Positions 37,729 through 46,741 are shown, counted from the first letter of the stretch. The stretch: 64,000 bases of DNA from Mycobacterium shigaense (GCF_002356315.1 NZ_AP018164.1:3348001-3412000), one strand, 5' to 3'. Notes: generated from the letters alone by a model not told the origin. Made by a program: numbers and translations.

Positions 37729-38261
37729 GCGTCGTCCCCGGTTCCGGGCGCATCGATGTCGAGGTCGACGGCGTTGAGCACCAGCGCCAAGCCGTAGTAG
37801 CTACTGACGATCATCAGCAATTCGGTCAGCGCCTCGTCACCGAGCAGGGCGCGGGCGGCGGCGAAGGAGTCGTCGCGCAGCCAGTGCGTTTCGCACAGCT
37901 CGGTGACGACGTCGATCACGAGGCGTTCGTCGGGGCTGAAGCCGGCAGCATCGAGGTTCCCGCTGCCGGTCAGCGCGTCGATCTGCTGCGGGGTGAGCCC
38001 GGCAGCGGCGCCGAGAACCACGTGCTGCGCGAGCTCGTACGGCGAGTTCTGCAGGTGGCCCACCCGCAGGATGATCACCTCGCGCAGGCGCGCGCTGAAG
38101 GTCGGGCTGGCGAAGATCGCACCGGCCAGCTCTGCCCAGCCGTCAAACACGTTGGGGGCGTTGGCCAGCAGGCGCAGCACGTTAAGCGGGCGGCGACCGC
38201 CGGTCAACTGACGAACCCGCTCGAGTTGCTGGTCCGTGCTGGCCAGCGGAATGCGCGTCAT
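37725..38261 (-). CDS. Carboxymuconolactone decarboxylase-like protein (next to dioxygenase)
   Basis: A 178-residue paralogue of the following gene with the same pattern (RLREVIILRVGHLQNSPYEL, AQHVVLGAAAGLTPQQIDAL). It lacks the AhpD CxxC. ATG 38261 overlaps the dioxygenase stop by four bases and its own stop overlaps the next start by four, so all three are translationally coupled. The pair may form a hetero-oligomer. Confidence 0.88.
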   Translation of the reverse strand: MTRIPLASTDQQLERVRQLTGGRRPLNVLRLLANAPNVFDGWAELAGAIFASPTFSARLREVIILRVGHLQNSPYELAQHVVLGAAAGLTPQQIDALTGSGNLDAAGFSPDERLVIDVVTELCETHWLRDDSFAAARALLGDEALTELLMIVSSYYGLALVLNAVDLDIDAPGTGDDA

Positions 38262-39133
38262 GGCGTAACTCCCGCGAGGACGAAGGTCCAGTCGAGCGTC
38301 ACGAAGGGCTCCTCGACCGTCGTTCCGTCCGGGGCGACGCCCGGCTCGTGGTGCACGAAATCGGCCTGCAGCGAGGTCTGGTCGGCAAACACCGCGTCGC
38401 GGCCGATGTAGGGATCGTCCTTGAGGAACAGCTGCGTGATCAGCGAGCGGTAGCCGTCGGCGTGGAACCAGAAGTGCACGTGCTGTGGCCGCATGACGGA
38501 GCGGTTGGCCGCGCGCAGGATCTCGCCGCAGGGCCCGTCGGTGGGCACGGGGTAGTAGCGCGGCGTGATCGAGCGGTACCAGAAGCGGCCGTCGTCGTCG
38601 GTCGTCAGCAGGGCCCGCATGGCGAACTCGCCGTGCAGCTGCTCGGTCAGTTGGACGTCGTAGAACCCGACGCCGTCGCTGTGCCAGGTGTCGACCTGCG
38701 CACCGGCGATCGGCCGGCCCCGCTCGTCGACGACACGGCCGGTGACGAACATCGGTGTTCCCGCAACGCCATTGGAGATGTCATCGCCATTCGCGGCGGT
38801 CGGCCGCCCCTCGGTGTAGAAGGGGCCGAGCAACGCGGAAGCGGTGGCCGAGCCCCCGGGGCTCTCGTTCATCGTGTCCAGCAGCATGGACAGGCCGAGG
38901 ATGTCCGACAGCAGCACCACCTCCTGGCGCGTCGGGCTGGAGATCTTGCCGAGCCGCTCGATGAAATCCACTGCGGCGAACCATTCGTCGCCGCTCAGTC
39001 GCACGTGCCGCGCGAAGTCGTGCAGGTGCTGCACGAGGCTGACTAGGACCTGGCGGAACCTGTCGTCGGTGGACGTGTCAAAGGTCTGTTGCACGACCGG
39101 GGTGATCGTCTGCTCGGTCAGGTTGCTGGACAT
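38258..39133 (-). CDS. Intradiol ring-cleavage dioxygenase (catechol/hydroxyquinol 1,2-dioxygenase type)
   Basis: A non-heme Fe(III) enzyme that splits a catechol or hydroxyquinol ring between the two hydroxyls. 291 residues with an N-terminal helical dimerisation domain (about 1-100) and the catalytic beta domain. Iron ligands: Tyr158 in VGFYDVQL, Tyr193/194 in RYYPVPTDGP, and His218 and His220 in RPQHVHFWFHADG. I chose ATG 39133 with AGGAAAGG upstream; a start ten codons further is weaker. It heads the operon with two CMD-like genes and a TetR. Length and the neighbouring hydroxylase remnant favour hydroxyquinol, but this is inference. Confidence 0.93.
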   Translation of the reverse strand: MSSNLTEQTITPVVQQTFDTSTDDRFRQVLVSLVQHLHDFARHVRLSGDEWFAAVDFIERLGKISSPTRQEVVLLSDILGLSMLLDTMNESPGGSATASALLGPFYTEGRPTAANGDDISNGVAGTPMFVTGRVVDERGRPIAGAQVDTWHSDGVGFYDVQLTEQLHGEFAMRALLTTDDDGRFWYRSITPRYYPVPTDGPCGEILRAANRSVMRPQHVHFWFHADGYRSLITQLFLKDDPYIGRDAVFADQTSLQADFVHHEPGVAPDGTTVEEPFVTLDWTFVLAGVTP

Positions 39134-39177
39134 GTCCGTGCCTTTCCTCGAGGGGCTCACCACAAGCTAGCCGCGGA

Positions 39178-39197
39178 CCTCGCGGCGCGGCGCGAGG
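39178..39197. terminator. GC-rich hairpin upstream of the dioxygenase operon
   Basis: CCTCGCG and CGCGAGG (7-base arms, 6-base loop) lie between the stop of the frameshifted secreted-protein gene and the dioxygenase start, both minus strand. It could terminate the former or be part of the operon leader. There is no T-run. Confidence 0.35.
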
Positions 39198-39282
39198 GGT
39201 AGACGACGATGCCGGCGCTATCGCCGTTACCTCGCAAACTGCGGTGCATCAGTCCGTGGCGCGGCATCGGCCGGTGGACCGG

Positions 39283-39713
39283 TTATCTCAGTTGGAAGGA
39301 CTCCCGCGAGATGCGGAAGTAGTGGCCGGTGCCCAAGTCGGTGCAGGTGATGCTCGCAGGCTCGCTGACGCAGGTGAGAGTTGCCGCCGAACGGCTCTCG
39401 CCGTATTCGAGAGTCGGCAGTGCGCTGCCGCGGGTGGTGTCGGTGTGACAGGTCATGGCCGGTGAGCTGCCCTGCGCCAGGTCGATCTGGTCGCCGAAGG
39501 CGCCTACGCAGTTCATCGGCCGCGGTGGTATCACCCAGGTGTGGTCGATGGCCCACACGACGCCCGAGGTGTGGTGCCGGGGAGCGCCGACATGACGCAG
39601 GTGATGTTTCCCGAGGGGGACTGAAACTGGTAGACGGTGTCCGCGTGCGCGGTCGCCGTGCGGCCGACAGCGGCTAGGGCGATCGCCGCCGATGCAACTG
39701 TCTTCGCGTCCAT
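39283..39713 (-). pseudogene. Frameshifted secreted protein gene
   Basis: ATG 39713 begins a signal peptide (MDAKTVASAAIALAAVGRTA, cleavage at AHA) followed by YQFQSPSGNITCVMSALPG, the start of a small Cys-rich secreted domain known in mycobacteria. The frame then reaches a stop, but the adjacent frame continues exactly where expected: AIDHTWVIPPRPMNCVGAFG, DQIDLAQGSSPAMTC, LEYGESRSAATLTCVSEPAS, GHYFRISRESFQLR and stop at 39283. Loss of one base near 39551-39557 explains it. Either a real pseudogene or a sequencing error; restoring the frame gives an intact ~143-residue protein. Confidence 0.82.
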
Positions 39714-39737
39714 GGTGCAGTTGTAGTCCTTGTGGAC

Positions 39738-40748
39738 TCACGTGTCTTCGTCGGCACTGGGGCCGTCGATCTGGACGCCTTCCGAATTGAGGATATCGAT
39801 GACGTCGACGTCGCCGCCGGCGGCTTTTCCGCTCTTTTCGTACAAGAAGCGCTCCCGGTAGGCCCAATAGGCGGCATCTGCGATTCCGGCGACTGTCTTC
39901 CAGTTCAGGGCCGCGCCGATTCCCACTCCGACGACTGGCACCAGCTGCGCAAGCTTTTTCCGCGTCACCGACTGGCCGAAGTTGACGGCGAACCTCTGCG
40001 CCACCTTGGCGAACGTCTGCTCGTCGAGTCGGTCCCAATCATCTTTTCGCGCAAGGCTTTCCGTTAGCATCGTAAGGCGTTGGTAGGCGGCGGCTTTCGC
40101 TGAGGTGCTCGCCGCCAGCCCCAGTCCGATGACTTGCATCAAGAAGATCTCTTCGGCGGGCTCGCGCGGGTCGTAGCCGTAATAGAGGGCATCCTGGGCC
40201 ACGACGCCGCTGCAGGCGGTCAACAGCGCGGCGACGTCGAAGCCCATGGCCGCGGCGACTGTGCCCAGTCCCGGGCCGGCCGCGGCTCCGACGGATGCCG
40301 CCGCGCCGGCGGTCGCCACGGCCTCGCCGCCGCTGACGGCCAGGCCGGTCGCCACACCTTCGACGGCCGCCGATAGCGAGTAGGCGTGGTGCAGCAGGCC
40401 GAAGGACGCCACGTCGTCGACGATCCGCAGGTCGAGCTTCCCGATGTCCTCCAGCTGGGTGACCGGGTGGCCTTTCTCCGCGTACGCGGCAATGACGCGG
40501 GTCGGAGACGTCGTGAGGTCACTCGTCTTGGCCATCAACTTGCCCGCACCGGAGGCCGTTGCGTCGAGGAGGGCCGCACCGGGCTTGGTCACGACGGCCA
40601 GACCCGGGACTTTCGGCAGCCTGTCGAAGAGCCCCGAGCGCACGTCGTCGACGCTGAAGGGAAGCAGTCGGCGTTGCTGGCGAAGGGCGCGCTCCTTGTG
40701 AGCGGCGACCTTCGTGAGCTGGTCTTGCTCGTAGGCAGATAGCGCCAC
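39738..40748 (-). CDS. EcsC family protein
   Basis: A 336-residue EcsC-family protein. The first third is charged (ALRQQRRLLPFSVDDVRSGL), the centre is a long Ala/Gly-rich hydrophobic region (about 125-180: SAAVEGVATGLAVSGGEAVA, TAGAAASVGAAAGPGLGTVA), and the last part has conserved basic and small-residue helices (KKLAQLVPVVGVGIGAALNW). EcsC proteins are of unclear function, probably membrane associated. It starts at ATG 40748 and lies alone between the frameshifted gene and the HNH gene. Confidence 0.82.
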   Translation of the reverse strand: MALSAYEQDQLTKVAAHKERALRQQRRLLPFSVDDVRSGLFDRLPKVPGLAVVTKPGAALLDATASGAGKLMAKTSDLTTSPTRVIAAYAEKGHPVTQLEDIGKLDLRIVDDVASFGLLHHAYSLSAAVEGVATGLAVSGGEAVATAGAAASVGAAAGPGLGTVAAAMGFDVAALLTACSGVVAQDALYYGYDPREPAEEIFLMQVIGLGLAASTSAKAAAYQRLTMLTESLARKDDWDRLDEQTFAKVAQRFAVNFGQSVTRKKLAQLVPVVGVGIGAALNWKTVAGIADAAYWAYRERFLYEKSGKAAGGDVDVIDILNSEGVQIDGPSADEDT

Positions 40749-40897
40749 GTGCTGCTCCCTATGACGTCGGTTGCAGCACCATCACAGCACAGCCGCCGGG
40801 TGCGAGCGGGCCGGTAGGCCGACGAGGGCGTGCCGCAAGTCCGCGGGCCAGCGGGTTTGGTTGTGTGCGTTGATGATCGAGAGCCAGGCGGCCGGGC

Positions 40898-42145
40898 TTA
40901 GTTGGGTGTGGGTGGTGGGTGGGGTTGGAAGGGTTGGTACCAACACCATTGGGCGCGTTCGCCAGTGGGGCCAGGGCACGGTGGAACGTCGGGCCGGGCC
41001 TGGGTCTGCGGGCGCGCCAGCGATCCTGGGTCTAGCCGGTGTCCGTCGCTGTCGGTGACGACGAGTTCGGCGGCGGGCCCGGTCAGGGTGATGGCGCCCT
41101 GGTGGTGTTGCCGGTAGTGATACGGGCACACCAGCACCAGGTTGCCCAATTCGGTGGGCCCGCCGTCCTGCCAATGCCGCAGATGGTGGGCGTGCAGACC
41201 GGGGGTAGCCCCACACCCGGGCACCCCACACGCCCGGTCGCGGTGCTCGAGCGCGCTGCGCAGCCGCCGGCTGATCAACCGCGTGCTCCGGCCGACACCA
41301 ATGACCTCTCCATTGCGCTCGAACCAGACTTCACCGGTGGTCTCACAGGTCAGGTAGCCATGCTCGGCGTCGGACAGCAGCGGACCCAGATGCAACGCCG
41401 CAGCACCCGTGGTGGCGTCGACGTGCACCACCACCGTGGTGCGTTGCCCGTGGGGTCGGCGCACCGCCTCGACATCCCAGCCCGTCTCGACCAGACGCAG
41501 AAACGCCTCCAGGGTGCCCGACAACGGCGGCGCCGTCTCTGACGCGCGCTCACCTTGGCCGCGGTCGCGCTTCCATTCGGCGACCAACGCCTCCCGATGC
41601 GACGCCAACGCCGCCTCAAACGTCGCCGCCTGGGCGTGCGGAAGCCGGATGCGCCAACACGCGAACGCCTCATCAGTGGTCTTGGTGATCGACGGCCCCG
41701 GTTGCGGCCGAGGTTCGGGGTCCGAGCGCGGTTCCAGCGCGACCGCGGTACGCAGCCGATTAACCGTGACCACCTGCGCCCGCTGCACATAATGATCGTC
41801 AGAGCCCTCGGCGGCGCGCGCCGCAATCACCCCGACCTGATCCAACGACAACCGCCCCGCGGCCATGCCCTGGACGCAGCGCGGAAATTCCTCGAGCCGG
41901 CCCGCCACCGTGGTGATCGTCTGGGCGTTGCCCGACGACACCCCCAGCTTCCAGGCCATCAATGCCGCCACCGACCGCGCACCCGTCACGCCCCAGAGCC
42001 CGTCGCGATCAATCTCAGCGGCAATCTCCACAATGCGCCCATCAATCGCATTGCGCTGACCCACCAACTCCGCCAACTCCTCGAACAACACATCCACACG
42101 CCGCGCAACATTTTCGACCAACGGAGGCGCTGCAGGGAACGACAT
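40898..42145 (-). CDS. DUF222/HNH endonuclease-like protein (13E12 repeat family)
   Basis: A 415-residue member of the mycobacterial 13E12 family: an N-terminal DUF222 domain (about 1-300, ELAELVGQRNAIDGRIVEIA) and a C-terminal HNH nuclease domain with CGVPGCG, HAHHLRHWQDGGPTELGNL and VCPYHYRQHH supplying the zinc cysteines and catalytic histidines. ATG 42145 gives MSFPAAPP; the frame is open 22 codons upstream without support. Such genes occur in many copies and are associated with mobile or repeated DNA, though no terminal repeats were seen here. The tail is Pro-rich. Confidence 0.9.
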   Translation of the reverse strand: MSFPAAPPLVENVARRVDVLFEELAELVGQRNAIDGRIVEIAAEIDRDGLWGVTGARSVAALMAWKLGVSSGNAQTITTVAGRLEEFPRCVQGMAAGRLSLDQVGVIAARAAEGSDDHYVQRAQVVTVNRLRTAVALEPRSDPEPRPQPGPSITKTTDEAFACWRIRLPHAQAATFEAALASHREALVAEWKRDRGQGERASETAPPLSGTLEAFLRLVETGWDVEAVRRPHGQRTTVVVHVDATTGAAALHLGPLLSDAEHGYLTCETTGEVWFERNGEVIGVGRSTRLISRRLRSALEHRDRACGVPGCGATPGLHAHHLRHWQDGGPTELGNLVLVCPYHYRQHHQGAITLTGPAAELVVTDSDGHRLDPGSLARPQTQARPDVPPCPGPTGERAQWCWYQPFQPHPPPTPN

Positions 42146-42433
42146 AACGCCATCAAAGCAGAACAGTCCGACAACATTTGGCCAGCGGCTACAGGTGCCC
42201 TCACTCCCCAATCAGCACAGCCCAATTGGCCGCCCGCCCACCGCCAGCGTCGCGAGGCGCGGGTGTCAGCGCCACGTCGAGGTCCGGCGGCTCGGCGAGG
42301 GACATGATCTTGTCCCGGCATCGGAAGAGGCCGCACGCAACGGTCCTCCGATGAGGCGCGCTCGTTACTGTGTCTCTCTACGGCTTTGACGCACAACGTA
42401 TTTCTGCTGTGACCGCACGAGCTTGATGGCAGA

Positions 42434-42886
42434 CTACGGCTTGGGCGGCAACGCCTTCAGCCATCCATCCGACAGCAGCTCCAGCAACTGGCCGTCAGGA
42501 TCCCGGATCATTGCTGCACCCGGGGAAACTGAACCCTGCAGCACTTCTCCCCCGAACTCCGGCACTTTCTCCAGCACCCCGCGCAAATCCGCCACCGACA
42601 GTGAAATGTGTGTCAGGCCGACCTGATCCATCGTGCGCTCGGACCCCACGTGCACCTCAAGCTTCGAATAGTCCATCAGCTCAAGCACAAAGCCGTCGCG
42701 CACCAGGTAGGTCGCGCGCACTCCTAACGGCTCCGGCAGGCCCACCAGCTGGGCGGTCATATTGTCGGGTGGCTCGAGGTCCCACCAGAACTGGAAGCCG
42801 AGCAGGCCCTCGTAGAACCGGCGCGACCGCGCGGTATCCCGGACGCACAGGCCGACGTGGTTGAAGATCGTTCGATAATTGCTCAT
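42434..42886 (-). CDS. VOC superfamily (glyoxalase/dioxygenase-like) protein
   Basis: A 150-residue vicinal-oxygen-chelate protein with two beta-alpha-beta-beta-beta modules: NHVGLCVRDTARSRRFYEGL and LTHISLSVADLRGVLEKVPE each start a module; possible metal ligands are His10, the Glu in FVLELMDY, His in LTHISL and Glu in QLLELLSD. Substrate unknown. It is divergent from the decaying P450 gene (about 45 bases between), a neighbourhood of oxidative enzymes, so it may once have processed a P450 product. Confidence 0.85.
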   Translation of the reverse strand: MSNYRTIFNHVGLCVRDTARSRRFYEGLLGFQFWWDLEPPDNMTAQLVGLPEPLGVRATYLVRDGFVLELMDYSKLEVHVGSERTMDQVGLTHISLSVADLRGVLEKVPEFGGEVLQGSVSPGAAMIRDPDGQLLELLSDGWLKALPPKP

Positions 42887-42930
42887 CGCCCCTACTTCCC
42901 GTCGGCCGCCAGAAGCTTAATAATGCAAAG

Positions 42931-44055
42931 ATAGCCACAAAGCAATCACCGACCACCCCACCCGGCGTCAGCCCCAACGCCGTGGTCGACTTCGACCACC
43001 ATTCGGATGCGTTCAACGAAAACCAGGACGCGGTCAACGCCGAGCTACGGCAAAAATGTCCCGTCGCGTGGAACACCAATTACCAAGGGTTTTGGTACCT
43101 CAGCAGCTACGAAGCGGTCAGCCACTCGGCCCGCGATGGCGACACCTTCGCCCACAAATACGAGCCCAACGCCCCCGACGGCGTCGACTACCAGGGTGAG
43201 ATGGGCATCCCCCGGCCCGACAACCATCCAGCCCTGGGCATCGGCGAAATAGACGGCCCATATCACCTGGCCCTGCGGCACGCGCTGGCGCCGTTCCTCT
43301 CCCCCGGCGCCGTCGACAAACTCCGGCCATTCATGGAAGACCGGGCACACCACTTCCTCGACCGACGCATCGAAGACGGGCAGATGGACCTCGTCCTCGA
43401 CTACGCGACAGCCCGGCGCGCCGATCCGCAAGGCGACCTCACCAGTTTTCTCATCCAGTTCGAGTTCGACGGCAAGCGCCTCGACGACGAGCAGCTGCTC
43501 AACATCCTGTGGAACCTCATCGCGGGCGGCGTCGACACCACCACATCCCAAACCGAGCTCATGCTAAGGAATTTGGGCACCCACCCAGAACTGCGGCAGC
43601 AGCTGATCGACCACCCCGAGCTGTACCGCACCGCCACCGACGAATTCCTGCGCTACTTCTCCGTCAACCGCTCGCTGAGCCGCACGGTGGCACGGGATGT
43701 CGAGCTGCACGGGCAACGCCTGCGCAAAAACGACCGCGTCATCGTCAGCTGGCTGTCGGCCAACCACGACGAAAAAGAATTCGAGCGGCCCGACGACATC
43801 ATCCTCGACCGCTCCCCCAACCGCCACGTCGCGTTCGGGCTCGGGCCACACCGCTGCATCGGCTCGCACCTGGCGCGCGTGATGTCCGAGGTCATGGCCA
43901 AGGCGGTGCTCGACCGCATCCCCGACTACGTCGTCGACGTCGACAACGTCCACCAATACCTGGGCAACCCCGCCATGACCGGGCTGGGCACCCTGCCGAT
44001 CACGTTCACCCCGAAACCTTTACCTCACAACGGAACCAGCACCGCGTCGAGCTGA
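42931..44055 (+). pseudogene. Cytochrome P450 with internal deletion and damaged start
   Basis: The I-helix (NLIAGGVDTTTSQ), K-helix ExxR (EFLRYFS) and heme loop FGLGPHRCIGSHLAR with axial Cys are intact. The N-terminal half is normal up to MDLVLDYAT, but then joins directly to ARRADPQGDLTSFLIQFEFD near 43410; about 45-50 residues covering helices E-F are missing in frame. Conserved-looking N-terminal codons start at ATA 42931 (ATA-GCC-ACA-AAG), where ATG is expected; the first usable start is GTG 42982 (357 residues instead of ~420). Its 3' end overlaps the convergent cupin gene by 31 bases. Probably not functional. Confidence 0.72.
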
Positions 44056-44726
44056 TCCGAGCGGATGGCGTTGCGTCCCAACGGCAGCCGCACCGCCTGA
44101 CCGGGCCGCACGTCGTGCACGTGCCCACCGTTCTCCACGCTGGCCTCACCCGCCACGACCACCAGCACACCGCCACCCGCGAGCTCGACCTCCAACGGAC
44201 GGCCGCCGGCCGGGGCGGTGAGCCGATAGGCCGGCCACCGGTGGCCTGGGTTCTGAACCCGAATCCCGGGTGCACTGGGCAGAGCGCCCGACGTCGGCCG
44301 GTCGCGGTGCAGTTCGACTCCGAGCATGCGGATCGGCGCGGCGTTGCCGGGGTCGCCGACGACGCGGTGGATCAGCGGGTGGGTGCGGTGCGGCTGCGCG
44401 ATGAGCGTGCCGGTGGGCATCGAAATCCAGCCGCCGCCCAACTTACGGGCGAGCAGCCACCACAGCTGGCGCAGCAGCGGCGTGGACCGCCCCGGGCGGG
44501 TGCCCGGGTTCTGATGTCCCGGCTCCTCGGAGCGGAACCGCCCACCGGCGGTGACGACGTAGAGGGTGTCGAAGGTGTGGCGGTGAAACAACGTGGCGCC
44601 CCCGGGTGGGATCGTGGCCTCGTAGATCCGCACGTCCGCGTCGCCGAACTGCTCGACGTGATGCGGCTCGATGGTCACATCCACCCAATCGACACCGAAA
44701 TCACTGCCCCTGTCGACGATAGTCAT
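44025..44726 (-). CDS. Cupin-domain protein
   Basis: A 233-residue protein with a cupin core: GGATLFHRHTFDTLYVVTAG (motif 1, metal histidines) near residues 42-61, and a second barrel-like stretch ENGGHVHDVRPGQAVRLPLG near the C-terminus, which suggests a bicupin. The ATG at 44726 overlaps the stop of the upstream SDR remnant, so both were one operon. Such proteins may be dioxygenases or isomerases of small acids; no specific function can be given. The 3' end overlaps the P450 gene. Confidence 0.78.
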   Translation of the reverse strand: MTIVDRGSDFGVDWVDVTIEPHHVEQFGDADVRIYEATIPPGGATLFHRHTFDTLYVVTAGGRFRSEEPGHQNPGTRPGRSTPLLRQLWWLLARKLGGGWISMPTGTLIAQPHRTHPLIHRVVGDPGNAAPIRMLGVELHRDRPTSGALPSAPGIRVQNPGHRWPAYRLTAPAGGRPLEVELAGGGVLVVVAGEASVENGGHVHDVRPGQAVRLPLGRNAIRSDQLDAVLVPL

Positions 44727-45166
44727 TGTTTCTCAACCCTTTCCGGATCCAACGACCCGACCTGGGTAAGCCAGGCGACGGTGTCGGCAAGCTGTTGTTT
44801 CAGCGGCGTATGGTTCAGCCCGAGTTCCTCGCGGGCCACTCGATCGTCCACCCGTAGGTCCCCGACCGCACGCCGATACTTGGGAATCGTCAATTCCGGC
44901 TCGCGACCGGTGAGCACGGAGGTGGCGGTCGATGCCGCACACAGCAGGGCGACCACCAGTCGCGGGGCCACCCGTGTCGTCTGCGGTTTGCCCAGCAGCT
45001 CCTCGATGGTGTTGACGACCTCTTTGAAGGACGCCCAGACCCCGCCTCGGCCCGGTCGGTGGGCCGGCACAACGCCGTGACGTGCCAGCCGTCGGCAACG
45101 AGGCGTTCGGCCTAGATGACGGCCGACGAAACCGGCCGCTCCGGTGACATAGGCGGTGCGAGGCAT
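44723..45166 (-). pseudogene. Remnant of an NAD-dependent epimerase/reductase (SDR)
   Basis: The first residues MPRTAYVTGAAGFVGRHL form a classical extended-SDR nucleotide motif. The frame then breaks: a one-base shift restores AERLVADGWHVTALCRPTDR, the expected next beta strand. After that the gene jumps to the C-terminal domain SFKEVVNTIEELLGKPQTTR, PELTIPKYRRAVGDLRVDDR, EELGLNHTPLKQQLADTVAW. About 200 residues, including the YxxxK active site, are missing. The full-length gene would encode about 330 residues. Its stop overlaps the cupin start. Confidence 0.8.
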
Positions 45167-45199
45167 GAAGTCCTTAGTGGTGCTGGCTTCGGCAGAGGC

Positions 45200-46741
45200 T
45201 CACCAGGCATCCGACCACGTTTCAGAACCGCCACGACAGGGGCGGAAGTCCCTGCGCCGCGCGGCCGAGCGAGTTACTTGACCGGCGATCGACTGAGGTC
45301 CAATGTCGGGTACATGACCATCGATGACGACCCCGGTCACGACGCTGGACGACCGCAGCACCCGCTCCGACGAGTCGACGTGGCCGTTGCTGATGATCTT
45401 CAGCCGGTGCGGGCGGACCTCGTAGACGACGCCGTCGACCGGGTTGGTGACCTCGAATCCGTCGCCGACGTGCTCGGCGTTGGACAGTTCGATGTGGGCG
45501 CCGTCGCTGATCCGCTCGCCGCGGTAATAGTAAGTCCCGATGAGGTTTTGGCACACCACCGCGAGCGACTTCGCGGTCCGCACGACAGCGGCCGGCGGAT
45601 TGCGCGGGTCGCAGCGCGCCGATTCGCCAACGAAGCCCAAGCCGTCGGCGCCCTTTAGCGGGTGCGATAGCGTCGGCGTCTTCGGTGGCGGCGGGGCCGA
45701 GGGCGCCGGTGCGGCGCTCGCCTGTGGCGGCAGTTGCGAACCGGTGTGATCGTCGCCGAATACCGATGCCACCGCCGCTAGTAAACCGGCGACCAACGTC
45801 GCCACCGCCGCGCCGATCAGCACGAGCCGCGCATCGACCCGGCGCGCCAGAGATGCGGGCGTGGTCTCCGCGGGCAACGGTTCGGAGAGCGCCCGGAAGG
45901 GACGCGTCCGAGGAAGGGGCAGCTGCCCCGCGCCGGCCCCGACCGGCTCGAAGACCGGAGCGACCACCTCCCTGGCCGCCCGCGCGAACTCCCCCGCCAA
46001 GGGATACCGTGCCGCGGGCTGCTTCGCCATCCCGATTGCGATGACGTCGTCGAGCCCCCGGCCGATCCCCCGGCGCATGATGCTGGGCCGCGGCGGCGGC
46101 GAGAACAGGTGCGCGTCGCGCACCTCGTGTCCATGGAACGGCGTCTCGCCGGTGAGGCACTCGTAGAGTACGCACGCCAGGGAGTGCACATCGACCTGCG
46201 GCCCAATTCGGCCGCCGCGCAACCGTTCCGGCGCCGTGTAGGCCCAGGAACCCGAACGCTCGACGCCGAAACCGGTCAGATACGCGAAATCGTCGCCGGT
46301 AAGTAGGATGTTTTCCGGCCGGACGTCGCGGTGCACCAGCCCGGCCGCGTGGGCGGAGTCCAGCGCACGGGCTACCTGCCCGGCGATCGACACCGCGCGC
46401 GAAGGTTCCAGCACACCCTGCTCGCGCAGCAAGTCCCGCAGGCTGCCGCCCTCGACGAGTTGCATGTCGAGGAAAAGCTCCCCATCGATCTCGCCGGAGT
46501 CGTGCACCGGAACGACGTGCGACTCCCGCAGCTGGGCCACCAGCCGGGATTCGTGCCAAAAACATTGCCGAAAACCGGCGTCCCCGGTGAACCTCCCGCG
46601 CAACAGCTTGAGTGCGACCATCCGATCGTTAACCGTGTCGTAGGCCCCGTAGACCTCGCCGGTGTCGCCCGTGCCGAGCAGTGAGCGCAGCTCGTAAGGC
46701 CCCAACCGCGTGCCGAGCCGGGAACGGTGCGAGGAGAACAA
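45200..46741 (-). CDS. Membrane Ser/Thr protein kinase-like protein, probable pseudokinase
   Basis: A 513-residue protein of the PknA-L type: an N-terminal kinase domain (about 13-265), one transmembrane helix (about 304-327), a Pro/Ala linker and an outside sensor domain of about 160 residues. The glycine loop LLGTGDTGEVYGAYD, Lys45 (VALKLL), Glu64 and HRDVRPEN (Asp139, Asn144) are present. The DFG motif is GFG (157-159): the magnesium-binding Asp is Gly, and the activation loop is cut short, leading almost at once to SWAYTAPERL. It starts with TTG 46741. Loss of catalysis is inferred, not shown. Confidence 0.85.
   Translation of the reverse strand: MFSSHRSRLGTRLGPYELRSLLGTGDTGEVYGAYDTVNDRMVALKLLRGRFTGDAGFRQCFWHESRLVAQLRESHVVPVHDSGEIDGELFLDMQLVEGGSLRDLLREQGVLEPSRAVSIAGQVARALDSAHAAGLVHRDVRPENILLTGDDFAYLTGFGVERSGSWAYTAPERLRGGRIGPQVDVHSLACVLYECLTGETPFHGHEVRDAHLFSPPPRPSIMRRGIGRGLDDVIAIGMAKQPAARYPLAGEFARAAREVVAPVFEPVGAGAGQLPLPRTRPFRALSEPLPAETTPASLARRVDARLVLIGAAVATLVAGLLAAVASVFGDDHTGSQLPPQASAAPAPSAPPPPKTPTLSHPLKGADGLGFVGESARCDPRNPPAAVVRTAKSLAVVCQNLIGTYYYRGERISDGAHIELSNAEHVGDGFEVTNPVDGVVYEVRPHRLKIISNGHVDSSERVLRSSSVVTGVVIDGHVPDIGPQSIAGQVTRSAARRRDFRPCRGGSETWSDAW

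Noticed and set aside
40898-42433. Insertion sequence around the 13E12-type HNH gene
   Set aside because: I found no terminal inverted repeats, target duplications or transposase, so only the gene is reported.
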